A program made the position numbers and the translations under genes. Below the pieces are notes generated by a model. That model saw only the letters and a list, made by a program, of their open reading frames with translations, made no database searches and had not been told where the DNA came from. From Paenibacillus tyrphae (GTDB taxonomy: Bacteria; Bacillota; Bacilli; Paenibacillales; NBRC-103111), in assembly GCF_000722545.1 (NCBI RefSeq), contig NZ_JNVM01000023.1, forward strand, positions 1 through 64,000: 64,000 nt of DNA, in the 5' to 3' direction. This document shows, one piece after another, positions 5,023 to 13,245 of the stretch (its first letter is position 1; each line of letters opens with the position of its first letter).

Positions 5023-6141
5023 ATGCGTGATCCCCGTTTAGAGCAACTGGCTCGTAATCTTGTAGGGTATTCTTTGAATGTACAGCCCGGCGAAAGGGTG
5101 CTGATCGAGATGATCGGCTCCGAGCGGGAAATCGTCAAATGTCTCGTACAGGAGGTGCACGCCCGCGGCGGCCATCCTTACGTGGAGCTGACGGATTATG
5201 CCGTTACGGCGGCAGTGCTGCGTTCTGCGACGCCCGAGTTTCTGGAGCATTGGGCCGATATGCACTTGCGGCGCATGAAGGATATGGACTGTTACCTTGC
5301 GGTTCGCGCCGGCGAAAACGTAAGCGAGCTGTCTGACGTGCCTGAGGATAAGATGAAGCTTTACAAAAAAATTTACAGCCAAAAGGTGCACATGGAGCAG
5401 CGGATCAAGCATACGCGTTGGGTCGTGCTGCGTTATCCGAACGCGTCGATGGCGCAGCTCGCCAGCATGAGCACGGAAAAATTCGAAGATTTCTACTTCG
5501 ACGTCTGCAACCTGGATTACGCTAAAATGTCCGATGCGATGACGCCGCTTCAGGAGCTGATGAACCGGACCGACCGCGTGCGTATCGTGGGACCGGGGAA
5601 AACGGACATTTCCTTCTCGATCAAAGGCATCGGTTCCGTCAAATGCTGCGGCCGCCGCAACATCCCGGACGGCGAGCTGTATACCGCGCCGGTACGCGAT
5701 TCCGTGAACGGGGTCATCGCCTATAATACGCCTTCCGAAAATTCCGGAGTTACGTTCGAGAACATCACCTTCCGGTTCGAGAACGGCAAAATCGTCGAGG
5801 CTACCGCGAACGATACCGCCCGGCTGAACAAAATTCTCGACACGGACGAAGGCGCCCGCTATATCGGGGAATTCAGCCTCGGGTTCAACCCGCATATCTT
5901 ATACCCGATGAAGGATACGCTGTTTGACGAGAAAATCGACGGCAGTCTTCACTTCACGCCCGGCCAAGCGTACGAGCAGGCGGACAACGGCAACCGATCC
6001 GCTGTTCATTGGGACCTGGTTCTTATTCAACGGCCGGAGTTTGGCGGGGGCGAGGTTTATTTTGACGACCGGCTGATTCGCAAGGACGGACGTTTTGTCA
6101 TTCCGGAGTTGGAAGGGCTTAACCCGGAAAATTTAAAGTAA
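5023..6141 (+). CDS. M29 family metallo-aminopeptidase (AmpS/PepS type)
   Basis: The 372-residue product matches thermophilic-type M29 aminopeptidases, cytosolic enzymes that remove N-terminal residues from peptides with a two-metal centre. Likely ligands and catalytic residues visible: E239 (NTPSENSG), E283 (IGEFSLG), H310 and Y317 (SLHFTPGQAY), H329 and D331 (SAVHWDLV). Length is slightly below the usual 410, through a shorter loop between the metal sites. The start follows AAAAAGGAGAAG. Confidence 0.9.
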   Translation: MRDPRLEQLARNLVGYSLNVQPGERVLIEMIGSEREIVKCLVQEVHARGGHPYVELTDYAVTAAVLRSATPEFLEHWADMHLRRMKDMDCYLAVRAGENVSELSDVPEDKMKLYKKIYSQKVHMEQRIKHTRWVVLRYPNASMAQLASMSTEKFEDFYFDVCNLDYAKMSDAMTPLQELMNRTDRVRIVGPGKTDISFSIKGIGSVKCCGRRNIPDGELYTAPVRDSVNGVIAYNTPSENSGVTFENITFRFENGKIVEATANDTARLNKILDTDEGARYIGEFSLGFNPHILYPMKDTLFDEKIDGSLHFTPGQAYEQADNGNRSAVHWDLVLIQRPEFGGGEVYFDDRLIRKDGRFVIPELEGLNPENLK

Positions 6142-6158
6142 TCGAAACGAAAATAGTA

Positions 6159-6187
6159 TTGCATGTTATTCCCTTCCACGGTATCAT
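6159..6187 (+). promoter_or_regulatory. promoter of the HPr-like gene
   Basis: TTGCAT (6159-6164) and TATCAT (6182-6187) are spaced 17 bp, 55 bp upstream of the HPr-like start. Confidence 0.6.
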
Positions 6188-6241
6188 ATTTGAAGAAAGC
6201 GATTTATCTTGTCCGTCACTAGACGCATGGAGGGATTTTGT

Positions 6242-6490
6242 ATGCCAAACGCCAATAACGCCGCAATCGTGGAAATTTCTCAAACCGCCAATAAATTCAG
6301 ATCTTCCATTGTTCTTCAGTATGATAACAAGTATATCGATGTGAAGAGCATTCTTGGCTTGTTTACGACGCTGCTCACATCCAGCAACTATGATCTTCAT
6401 GTTCACGGACCGGATGCCGACGAAGCGAAGAAAGCAATGGCTGAAGTGTTCGAGAAGCACGGTCTGAAGATCAACAGCATTCAAGACTAA
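6242..6490 (+). CDS. HPr-family protein lacking the phosphorylatable histidine (Crh-like)
   Basis: ATG at 6242 follows GGAGGG. The 82-residue product aligns with HPr from helix A onward: TANKFRSSIVLQYDNKY, then VDVKS-like DVKSILGLF, then HVHGPDADEAKKAM. Ser36 in VKSILGL corresponds to regulatory Ser46, the HPr kinase site. The active-site loop GIHARPA with His15 is missing because the N-terminus is about ten residues shorter. It therefore cannot carry PTS phosphate from EI; a regulatory, Crh-like role in carbon control is plausible. It is monocistronic, with its own promoter and terminator. Confidence 0.75.
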   Translation: MPNANNAAIVEISQTANKFRSSIVLQYDNKYIDVKSILGLFTTLLTSSNYDLHVHGPDADEAKKAMAEVFEKHGLKINSIQD

Positions 6491-6508
6491 TCCATACGAT
6501 TTCCAGGT

Positions 6509-6541
6509 AAAGGCATTTTCGCGCAGGCGAAGATGCTTTTA
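6509..6541 (+). terminator. terminator of the HPr-like gene
   Basis: AAAGGCATTTTCGC pairs with GGCGAAGATGCTTTT (with G-T wobbles), ending in TTTTATT. Confidence 0.7.
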
Positions 6542-6550
6542 TTCATTTTT

Positions 6551-6567
6551 TTGAGAATAATTCTCAA
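6551..6567. promoter_or_regulatory. Fur-type box upstream of ylaN
   Basis: TTGAGAATAATTCTCAA is a perfect 17-bp palindrome. Its 7-1-7 core TGAGAAT-A-ATTCTCA fits the Bacillus Fur half-site TGAtAAT at six of seven positions. It lies about 165 bp upstream of ylaN and 28 bp upstream of the -35 at 6596. Confidence 0.65.
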
Positions 6568-6595
6568 GGTAAGGCGTCTATCTTGGTCTATCGAC

Positions 6596-6624
6596 TTGTG
6601 TATTGCGCCGTTTTCGACTAATAT
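6596..6624 (+). promoter_or_regulatory. ylaN promoter
   Basis: TTGTGT (6596-6601) and TAATAT (6619-6624) with a 17-bp spacer, about 108 bp before the ylaN start. Confidence 0.55.
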
Positions 6625-6731
6625 AAAACTATCGGCGTTTAAGCGCCTGCTTCGGATAAGAACCGGGGCCGCATGTTCGTCCGGTTGATCGCCGGTGAAC
6701 GCAAATGGTTGGATTACAGGGGGGGAGCACC

Positions 6732-7019
6732 ATGTCGTCGGATGTGCTGCTCAGCTTGTCGCAGAAGGCCCTGCATCTGCTGCAAGAAGATGCGGACAAG
6801 ATCGAGAAGCTGATTGAAGTGCAGATGGAAAATTTAACCACTCGCAAATGTCCTCTGTATGAAGAGGTGTTAGATACGCAAATTTACGGGTTGTCGCGGG
6901 AGATTGACTTTGCGATCCGGGCGGAGCTGATTACCGAGACGGCGGGCAGACAAATCTTGATGAAGCTGGAACGGAATGTAGCCCAGCTCTATGAGGCTAT
7001 GAGTCAAAACAAAGAGTAA
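6732..7019 (+). CDS. ylaN: YlaN family protein (UPF0358), Fur-interacting iron homeostasis factor
   Basis: ATG at 6732 follows GGGGGAG. The 95-residue product matches YlaN throughout: QKALHLLQEDADKIEKLIEV, QMENLTTRKCPLYEEVLDTQ and YGLSREIDFAIRAEL. In Bacillus and Staphylococcus YlaN is needed under iron limitation and acts through Fur. A Fur-type palindrome upstream fits that link. In B. subtilis ylaN is next to ftsW; here they remain near each other, with the antiporter, SDR and Asp23 genes between them. The track frame from 6705 starts earlier, but only the 6732 start has a ribosome site. Confidence 0.93.
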   Translation: MSSDVLLSLSQKALHLLQEDADKIEKLIEVQMENLTTRKCPLYEEVLDTQIYGLSREIDFAIRAELITETAGRQILMKLERNVAQLYEAMSQNKE

Positions 7020-7051
7020 CCTTCACTGGGAAGGTTACTCTTTGTTTTTTT
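7008..7051. terminator. bidirectional terminator between ylaN and the antiporter gene
   Basis: AACAAAGAGTAACCTTC (7008-7024) pairs perfectly over 17 bp with 7030-7046, followed by a T run. The ylaN stop codon lies inside the stem. Confidence 0.9.
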
Positions 7052-7069
7052 CTTATGGTCGCGTTGCTT

Positions 7070-8131
7070 CTACACTAAGAAGAACGCAATGCCCAGGATG
7101 ACATAGACAACCAGCAGCAGCACGCCCTCGAACCACGTTGTGGCTCCGTCCTTGGAGATCGATTTGGCGATAAACGCAGCTACGCCGATGGCTATGATCT
7201 CGTAGGTCGTAAAGACGAGATCCATCGTTTTACCGAAAAGGAGCGAGAGGAGCACCAACACAGGCGCGACGAACAGCGCAATCTGCAGGCTGCTGCCGAC
7301 CGCGATCTCGACGGCGGCGCCCATTTTGTTTTTCCGGGCCATCATAACGGCGGCGCTGTGTTCCGCGGCATTGCCGACGATGGCAATCAAGAAGGCGCCT
7401 ACGAATAGCTCGGACAGCCCGTATTGATGGCTGAACGGCTCCAGCGTATGTACGAGCCACTCGCTCTGAAAGGCGACCATGGCGGTGGCGATAATCAGGA
7501 ATACGATCGACAAGCCCTTGGACCACGCGGCTTCCCCGTGCTCGACGACCTCGTCCGAGAGCTCGTTCTTGTGCGTAATCATCGAGAAGACGAGCCAGAG
7601 CAGGTAAGCGATGATCAGGATCACGGATACGATGATGCTCAGATTGGACGTTTCCTGAGTGGTGAAGCTCCGGGCGAAAGCGGCGGGAATGAACAGCGCG
7701 ATAACGGCCAGCAGCATGAGCGACCCGTTATGTCCGGCCAGTTTCACGTTGAACGTCTGTTCCTTGTATTTCAATCCTCCGAGCAGCACGCTAAGTCCGA
7801 GCACCAGCAGCATGTTTCCGATGATGGAGCCGGTGATGCTGGCTTTGACGATCTCGAACATCCCGTCTTTCACCAGAAAGATGGCGATGATGAGCTCGGC
7901 GGCATTGCCGAACGTCGCATTCAAAAAACCGCCCAGTCTTTCCCCGGCATAATGCGCTACGCTTTCCGTAGCTTTTCCCAGGAATCCGGCGACAAAGATG
8001 ATAGCCACCGCCGAGATGAAAAATTGCACCGTAGGGCTGAACGTGGGAGCTCTGACATAATGAGCGACTGCGCTTAGGAGGAAGCTCGCGAGCAGACCGA
8101 GCGTAAAAGCGTGGCGTTTCAAAAGGATCAC
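7070..8131 (-). CDS. Ca2+/H+ antiporter (CaxA/YfkE family)
   Basis: The 353-residue protein has about 11 membrane helices in two homologous halves. Each half carries the exchanger's acidic alpha-repeat: GNAAELIIAIFLVKDG in the first and GNAAEHSAAVMMARK in the second, whose glutamates bind Ca2+ in alternating access. The family expels Ca2+ from the cytosol using the proton gradient. The gene is convergent with ylaN and divergent from the SDR gene. Length fits the family. Confidence 0.92.
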   Translation of the reverse strand: MILLKRHAFTLGLLASFLLSAVAHYVRAPTFSPTVQFFISAVAIIFVAGFLGKATESVAHYAGERLGGFLNATFGNAAELIIAIFLVKDGMFEIVKASITGSIIGNMLLVLGLSVLLGGLKYKEQTFNVKLAGHNGSLMLLAVIALFIPAAFARSFTTQETSNLSIIVSVILIIAYLLWLVFSMITHKNELSDEVVEHGEAAWSKGLSIVFLIIATAMVAFQSEWLVHTLEPFSHQYGLSELFVGAFLIAIVGNAAEHSAAVMMARKNKMGAAVEIAVGSSLQIALFVAPVLVLLSLLFGKTMDLVFTTYEIIAIGVAAFIAKSISKDGATTWFEGVLLLVVYVILGIAFFLV

Positions 8132-8223
8132 CTCATGTGGTAAAGTATACCTAAATCAAATAAAACCTATTCTAATATAATCAATTTTCGGACAAAGTAA
8201 AATGCTTTAGGGAGGAGTTTCTG

Positions 8224-9009
8224 ATGGATCTATATTTAAAAGGGAAAAAGGCAGTCGTCACCGCATCCAGCAAAGGATTGGGTCGGGCAATCGCCGAGCA
8301 GCTCGCGGCGGAAGGAGCCGATTTATTGCTCTGCAGCCGGGATGAGCAAGCCGTATGCGACGTAGCGGCCCAACTGGGGCAAAAATACGGCGTATCAGCC
8401 ACTGGCATGGCTGTCGATCTAAGCAGCCCGGAGCAAATCGGCTGGCTCGTCCAGCAGGCAGCCGACCGCTTCGGCCGGGTTGACGCTCTCGTGTGCAATG
8501 CGGGAGGGCCGCCGAGCGGCAGCTTCCTGTCGCTGGACGAGGAAGCGTGGCTCCATGCCATCCAATTGAATCTCATGAGCGTTGTCAGGCTTGTCAAAGG
8601 CTTCCATCCGCTGATGAAGGAGCAGGGCGGGCGGATCGTCACGATCGCTTCGTCTTCGGTGAAAGTGCCGATTCCCGGTTTGGTGCTGTCCAATACGCTG
8701 CGAACGGGCATTGTCGGTTTAATGAAGACGCTATCGGTCGAGTGGGGCCCGGACGGGATTTTGCTGAACACCGTATGTCCCGGCCGAATCAGTACGGATC
8801 GTCTGGTTGAGCTGGATTTGGCCAGAGCGGCCCGTGATCAGGTGACGGTAGAAGACATACGGGAGAGCATGGTCAAGGACATTCCGCTCGGCCGTTACGG
8901 CGAGCCGGAGGAGCTGGCTGCAACGGCCGCATTCCTGCTTTCGCCGCGCAACAGCTACATGACCGGTTCGGTCTTTTATGTTGACGGCGGGTCGGTTAAG
9001 GCCATTTAG
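8224..9009 (+). CDS. atypical short-chain dehydrogenase/reductase
   Basis: ATG at 8224 follows GGGAGGAG. The 261-residue product has the Rossmann motif VVTASSKGLGRAIAEQLA, CNAGGP for cofactor stacking, and a normal C-terminal GSVFYVDGG. After the Ser of IASSSVKVPIPG the usual YxxxK is absent: the segment reads GLVLSNTLRTGIVG. This is a recurrent variant of the FabG-like family whose chemistry is unclear. It may bind NAD(P) without classical proton relay, or use other residues. Substrate cannot be named. Confidence 0.85.
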   Translation: MDLYLKGKKAVVTASSKGLGRAIAEQLAAEGADLLLCSRDEQAVCDVAAQLGQKYGVSATGMAVDLSSPEQIGWLVQQAADRFGRVDALVCNAGGPPSGSFLSLDEEAWLHAIQLNLMSVVRLVKGFHPLMKEQGGRIVTIASSSVKVPIPGLVLSNTLRTGIVGLMKTLSVEWGPDGILLNTVCPGRISTDRLVELDLARAARDQVTVEDIRESMVKDIPLGRYGEPEELAATAAFLLSPRNSYMTGSVFYVDGGSVKAI

Positions 9010-9117
9010 AGGGTTTTTCAGGCGGGGTGTTATCGGCTTGTCCCGGCAGGCGGCTCTTGCAGATTCGGGTCATGTCGAAAACTGTCAAATGGCTGCGCGG
9101 TACATTTGCTTTCCCGC

Positions 9118-9145
9118 TTGGAAGTTATTACAATAGAGCTATAAT
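9118..9145 (+). promoter_or_regulatory. promoter of the Asp23-family gene
   Basis: TTGGAA (9118-9123) and TATAAT (9140-9145) with a 16-bp spacer, 20 bp upstream of the ribosome site AAGGAGTGA. Confidence 0.65.
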
Positions 9146-9164
9146 CCTTGAAGGAGTGATCCTC

Positions 9165-9551
9165 ATGAGCGAAGAAATTCAAACAGGTCTTATCCGCATT
9201 TCAGATGACGTCGTAGCGACTATTGCAGGATTGGCTGCGCTGGAGACTCCAGGGATTGCCGGTATGTCGGGAGGCATTTCCGAAGGATTGGCGAAGCGTC
9301 TGAGCGGCAAAAACGTGCAGAAGGGCGTTTCGGTGGAAGTGGGCCAAGTGGAAGCGGCTATCGATCTTCGAGTGATTGTTAATTTCGGAAGTAAAATCCA
9401 TGAGGTTTGTCGCGATCTTCAAGAAAATGTGCGCGATGCGGTGGAGAACATGACCGGTCTGACGGTCGTTGAAGTCAATATTAAGGTTGAGGGCGTCGCA
9501 TTTCGCGAGGAAGAGCAAGCCATCGTGGAGGACCCGAACCGGGTCAAGTAA
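9165..9551 (+). CDS. Asp23/Gls24 family envelope stress protein
   Basis: ATG at 9165 follows AAGGAGTGAT. The 128-residue product shows the family pattern: ISDDVVATIAGLAALETPGI, then AAIDLRVIVNFGSKI, then VVEVNIKVEGVAF. These soluble proteins gather at the membrane and counter cell-envelope stress. A second member, yloU, is at 51539-51907. The track frame from 9027 extends upstream through the promoter and is rejected. Confidence 0.92.
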   Translation: MSEEIQTGLIRISDDVVATIAGLAALETPGIAGMSGGISEGLAKRLSGKNVQKGVSVEVGQVEAAIDLRVIVNFGSKIHEVCRDLQENVRDAVENMTGLTVVEVNIKVEGVAFREEEQAIVEDPNRVK

Positions 9552-9558
9552 GAGCAAG

Positions 9559-9589
9559 AAAGAGAGCCTGATTTCAGGCTCTCTTTTTC
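9559..9589. terminator. bidirectional terminator, Asp23 gene and ftsW
   Basis: AAAGAGAGCCTG pairs with CAGGCTCTCTTT around a four-base loop, with T/A runs on both sides. The ftsW stop lies in the loop. Confidence 0.88.
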
Positions 9590-10716
9590 GTTTCCCGTTC
9601 TTTTTCCGGCTTATTGTACTCTCTGGATATGCTGAGCAGAATACCGAGGCCGGCCAGCGTTGTCAGCATCGAGGTGCCACCATAGCTGATCAGCGGCAGT
9701 GTGACGCCGGTCATCGGAATCGTATTGGTGACTCCTCCCATGTTGATGAACGCCTGAATGCCGATCATTCCGACAATTCCCACGCCAAGCAGCATGCCGA
9801 AGGTGTCCTGGCAGCGGAGCGCTACGATCAGCCCGCGCCATAGAAAAGCAAGATACGCCAGCAAAAAGAGGAAGGTGCCAATGAAGCCGAGCTCTTCTCC
9901 GATAATTGCAAAAATAAAATCGTTGTGCGCCTCCGGCAAATAGTGCAGCTTCTGCACGCTTTGTCCGAAGCCGGCGCCCGTCAGACCGCCGTGTCCGAAC
10001 GCATACAGCGATTGCATAAGTTGAAAGCCGCTTCCCTGTGGATCTTTGGTAGGGTCCCAGAAAGCGGTAAACCGCGCGAAGTGATGACTGGTCCCGTTCG
10101 TGATGATGTAATAAATCATGCCCACTATGGTCAAGAACACGACTCCGCCGGCGCCCAAATAAAATACATGCTTGAGCTGTGCCCCACCGACAATGATAAT
10201 CAGCATGGCGCAAAGCACCAGCACCATCGTGGAACCGAGATCGGGCTGCATCATAATCAGCGCGGAGATGAAACCGATAACGACGAGCGGCGGCATAAGT
10301 CCCCGTTTGAAGTCTTGGAACCGATCGCCTTTTTTGCTGATAATCGAAGCCAAATAAATGATAATCACAAGCTTGGCGAATTCAGTCGGCTGTAGGGAAA
10401 TGCCGCCGATGCGAAGCCAGCTCGTAGCGCCGTTCATTACTTTACCGACAATCGGAACGAGCAGAAGAAGCATCGAAACAACGAAAAGAGCCGGTACGAC
10501 CCACTTCTGAAATTTCCGGAAATCTACATTCATGCAAAAAAACATAACGACCGTACCGAGACCGGCAAATATCGCCTGCTTCACCGCCAAGTACCAGGGA
10601 TCGCTAGCTCTATACGCCATGCTCGCGCTAAAAACAAACGCCAACCCGAAGCACACGAGCGAAAACGTCAAGAAGAGCAGCAAAAAATCAGGCGTTCCTC
10701 GTCGCGGGGCATTCAT
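9574..10716 (-). CDS. ftsW: cell-division/SEDS peptidoglycan polymerase FtsW
   Basis: The 380-residue protein has ten hydrophobic segments and the SEDS signatures: FSASMAYRASDPWYLAVKQA, the periplasmic loop with HNDFIFAIIGEELGF, and NMGGVTNTIPMTGVTLPLIS-type C-terminal helix ending YGGTSML. FtsW polymerises lipid II glycan at the septum with its class b PBP. RodA and SpoVE are close relatives; proximity to ylaN supports FtsW, as in B. subtilis. A basic tail (EKERETKKRA) is cytoplasmic. Confidence 0.9.
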   Translation of the reverse strand: MNAPRRGTPDFLLLFLTFSLVCFGLAFVFSASMAYRASDPWYLAVKQAIFAGLGTVVMFFCMNVDFRKFQKWVVPALFVVSMLLLLVPIVGKVMNGATSWLRIGGISLQPTEFAKLVIIIYLASIISKKGDRFQDFKRGLMPPLVVIGFISALIMMQPDLGSTMVLVLCAMLIIIVGGAQLKHVFYLGAGGVVFLTIVGMIYYIITNGTSHHFARFTAFWDPTKDPQGSGFQLMQSLYAFGHGGLTGAGFGQSVQKLHYLPEAHNDFIFAIIGEELGFIGTFLFLLAYLAFLWRGLIVALRCQDTFGMLLGVGIVGMIGIQAFINMGGVTNTIPMTGVTLPLISYGGTSMLTTLAGLGILLSISREYNKPEKERETKKRA

Positions 10717-10727
10717 AGGGCCTCCGT

Positions 10728-11075
10728 CTATTGAGTCAGCTTGACTTTGAGTTCAGCGAGCTTGCCGCTAGCCGTTTTCATAATGTAGTCGGGAATGGCA
10801 GCCTGATAGTTGACACCGTGCGGGAAGGACGCTTGGCCGATGTAAACATCCTCGACATAAAGAATGGCATAAGGCGATTCCAGCTTCCCGGATTCAACGC
10901 GGGTATTGATGCGCAGGAAATAATCGTTCGTCGATTCGCGATCCGGCAATTGCAGATCGTATGTAGCGCGGTAATATTCCCATTGCCAACGCACGAAGCC
11001 GAGCTGCTCCATCACTTCGTCCAAATGTGCAAGGTCGCTTTTTATGCCTTTAATTCCGCTATTTTCAATAATCAC
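10728..11075 (-). CDS. YugN-like family protein
   Basis: The 115-residue product begins MIIENSGIKGIKSDLAHLD and contains QLGFVRWQWEYYRATYDLQL and an aromatic C-terminal half. The central W-x-YY-x-TYD pattern and size resemble the YugN family of unknown function in Bacillales. It lies 11 bp upstream of ftsW on the same strand and probably shares its promoter. The ribosome site is AGGAGGG, spaced well from the ATG at 11075. Confidence 0.6.
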   Translation of the reverse strand: MIIENSGIKGIKSDLAHLDEVMEQLGFVRWQWEYYRATYDLQLPDRESTNDYFLRINTRVESGKLESPYAILYVEDVYIGQASFPHGVNYQAAIPDYIMKTASGKLAELKVKLTQ

Positions 11076-11319
11076 AACAAAACCCTCCTAGAAATATGTA
11101 CCTCGACTCTACAGTTAACCCTTTATTCATGATAGTATGTTTCCCTTTCTTGTGCAAGCCTAATGCACGAAGGGAAATTGCTCGCCCAAATAAAGTTGTG
11201 AAATTCTTGTGACACATAGATGAAACCGTTTAAAGGATTTGATAAAATGATACTACAAATCAGCGATCGCTAAATTTCAATGCGCCGGACAGCGGCAAGA
11301 GGAGACGGAGGGGTACCCT

Positions 11320-12507
11320 ATGAAATCGATAGAAGAAACGCTGCAAGCGTCAGTGCCCGATATGATCGCTTGGCGCCGCTATTTGCACCGCCATCCCGAG
11401 CTTTCGTTCGAAGAATCGAAGACCGCGGCTTTTGTCGCGGATTTGCTAAAGCAGTGGGGGCTGGAAGTTCGGACGGGTGTAGGCGGGCACGGGATCGTGG
11501 CCAAGCTGCGCGGAGCATCGGACGGGCCGACAGTGGCGCTGAGAGCCGATATGGATGCGCTGCCGATTCAGGATGAAAAAAGCTGCGAGTACGCCTCTAC
11601 GGTGCCGGGAGTGATGCACGCCTGCGGCCATGACGCCCATACGTCCGCTCTGCTTGGCGTCGCCAAAACCCTTAGCAGTCACCGGGAAGCGCTGAGCGGC
11701 AGCATCGTATTTATTTTTCAGCCGGCCGAAGAGATGACCCCTGGCGGGGCGGTCGGAATGATCGAGGAAGGCGCGCTCGACGGGGTCGATGTCATATACG
11801 GCATTCACTTGTGGACGCCGTTTGAGGTCGGCGCAGCTTATTGCAAGCCCGGTCCGATGATGGCGGCGGCGGATGAATTTATGATCGAGATCAAAGGAAA
11901 GGGCGGCCACGGCGGCCTGCCTCATGAGACGGTGGACAGCGTGTATGTCGCCTCGCAGCTGGTTGTCAATTTACAGTCGATTGTGAGCCGCAGCACTGAC
12001 CCTACACAGCCCTGTGTCGTCAGCGTGGGATCGATACACAGCGGTACGAGCTTCAACGTGATTGCCGAATCCGCCGTGCTTAAAGGAACGGTCCGGACTT
12101 ACGATTCCGCCCTGCGCATGCAGGTGAAAGAGCGGCTTGAGACGATCGTAGAGCAGACATGTCTGATGAACGGGGCAGCCTACACGCTCGATTACAAGCT
12201 TGGTTATCCTCCCCTCGTCAACGATGCGAAGGAAGCGGAACGGTTTTACCGCGCGGCTGCATGGGCTATGGGCACGGAAGGCGGACGGACGGCGCCGCTC
12301 ATTATGGCCGGTGAAGATTATGCCTATTATCTGGAAAAAACTCCAGGCTGCTTTATGTTCGTGGGCGCGGGCAATAAAACGAAAGGCGCCGTGCATCCGC
12401 ATCACCACCCGAGATTTGATATTGACGAAACGTCGATGGAGCACGCGGCCCGGTTATTTATCGCCATGATCCAAGATTATATGAAGGAATATGAGGCCAG
12501 AGGTTGA
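11320..12507 (+). CDS. M20 family amidohydrolase (N-acyl-amino acid/aminoacylase type)
   Basis: The 395-residue product has the M20D metal-binding set: HACGHDAHTSAL, PAEEMTPGGAVGMIEEG, then GIHLW, and a C-terminal HHHPRFDIDE. The dimerisation domain lies between (GKGGHGGLPHETVD). Such enzymes cleave N-acyl amino acids, hippurate-like compounds or diaminopimelate precursors; no substrate is fixed by sequence. Start ATG at 11320 follows GAGACGGAGGGG. The 244 bases upstream hold no gene. Confidence 0.9.
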   Translation: MKSIEETLQASVPDMIAWRRYLHRHPELSFEESKTAAFVADLLKQWGLEVRTGVGGHGIVAKLRGASDGPTVALRADMDALPIQDEKSCEYASTVPGVMHACGHDAHTSALLGVAKTLSSHREALSGSIVFIFQPAEEMTPGGAVGMIEEGALDGVDVIYGIHLWTPFEVGAAYCKPGPMMAAADEFMIEIKGKGGHGGLPHETVDSVYVASQLVVNLQSIVSRSTDPTQPCVVSVGSIHSGTSFNVIAESAVLKGTVRTYDSALRMQVKERLETIVEQTCLMNGAAYTLDYKLGYPPLVNDAKEAERFYRAAAWAMGTEGGRTAPLIMAGEDYAYYLEKTPGCFMFVGAGNKTKGAVHPHHHPRFDIDETSMEHAARLFIAMIQDYMKEYEARG

Positions 12508-12670
12508 CTGCGTCTCCCTGGAAGTAACAATGGACGGAACGAATGGGAAACCGGGGGAAAGGGGATTCTAAGCGTGCAGCGGCCTGGGAACTTTCTTGTC
12601 TTTGATGGAGAATTTGGCGGAAAGTTTCGGTAACAGGCTGCCAATTCCTTTTCTCAGGAGGGTGTTTGCC

Positions 12671-13108
12671 ATGAGTACCAGAACGCTTCGGGAAATTATG
12701 ACGACCGATTGTTCGACGGTCACGTTGAAGGATAACGTATATGAGGCGGCCGTGAAGATGAAGCAGGAGGACACCGGCTTTATTCCCGTTGTCGAAGGAA
12801 GGAAGCTGATCGGGGTACTGACGGACCGGGACCTGGTCATCCGCGGCTTCGCCGAAAAGCGGGAAGGATCTACGGCGATCAAAGAAGTCATGAGCGACAG
12901 GGTCGTATCCGTACCGCCCCAAACGACGGTAGACGAAGCGGCCAAAATTATGGCTAAAGAGCAAATTCGCCGGCTGCCGGTAGTGGAGAACGGCGATCTG
13001 GTCGGGATCGTATCTATCGGAGACCTGGCCGTCCGCGACAAGTTCGAGGATGAAGCGGGCGAAGCGCTCAGCCAAATTTCCGAACAGGATAAGCTAGCGG
13101 TGCATTAA
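12671..13108 (+). CDS. tandem CBS-domain protein
   Basis: ATG at 12671 follows CAGGAGGGTG. The 145-residue protein is two CBS repeats: MTTDCSTVTLKDNVYEAAVK with GVLTDRDLVIRG, then MSDRVVSVPPQTTVDEAAK with GIVSIGDLAVRD. CBS pairs bind adenine nucleotides or S-adenosyl ligands and act as sensors. With no catalytic domain attached, it probably regulates a partner. The earlier frame from 12596 has no ribosome site. Confidence 0.9.
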   Translation: MSTRTLREIMTTDCSTVTLKDNVYEAAVKMKQEDTGFIPVVEGRKLIGVLTDRDLVIRGFAEKREGSTAIKEVMSDRVVSVPPQTTVDEAAKIMAKEQIRRLPVVENGDLVGIVSIGDLAVRDKFEDEAGEALSQISEQDKLAVH

Positions 13109-13114
13109 TCAACT

Positions 13115-13155
13115 ATCGTTCTTTCGTCCGGTAAGGCCGAAGGAACGATTTTTTT
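13115..13155 (+). terminator. terminator of the CBS gene
   Basis: ATCGTTCTTTCG (13115-13126) pairs with CGAAGGAACGAT (13138-13149, one wobble), followed by seven T. Confidence 0.88.
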
Positions 13156-13158
13156 ATA

Positions 13159-13187
13159 TTGTTTTGTTCACGTGTGCACTGTATAAT
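13159..13187 (+). promoter_or_regulatory. promoter of the Gfo/Idh/MocA gene
   Basis: TTGTTT (13159-13164) and TATAAT (13182-13187) are 17 bp apart. The spacer contains CACGTG and GTGCAC palindromes that could be operator elements. Confidence 0.7.
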
Positions 13188-13245
13188 AAAGGAGTCGAAA
13201 GAAGGTTAATTTAGGCAATGATATGTCATGAGAGGCGGGGAAACG

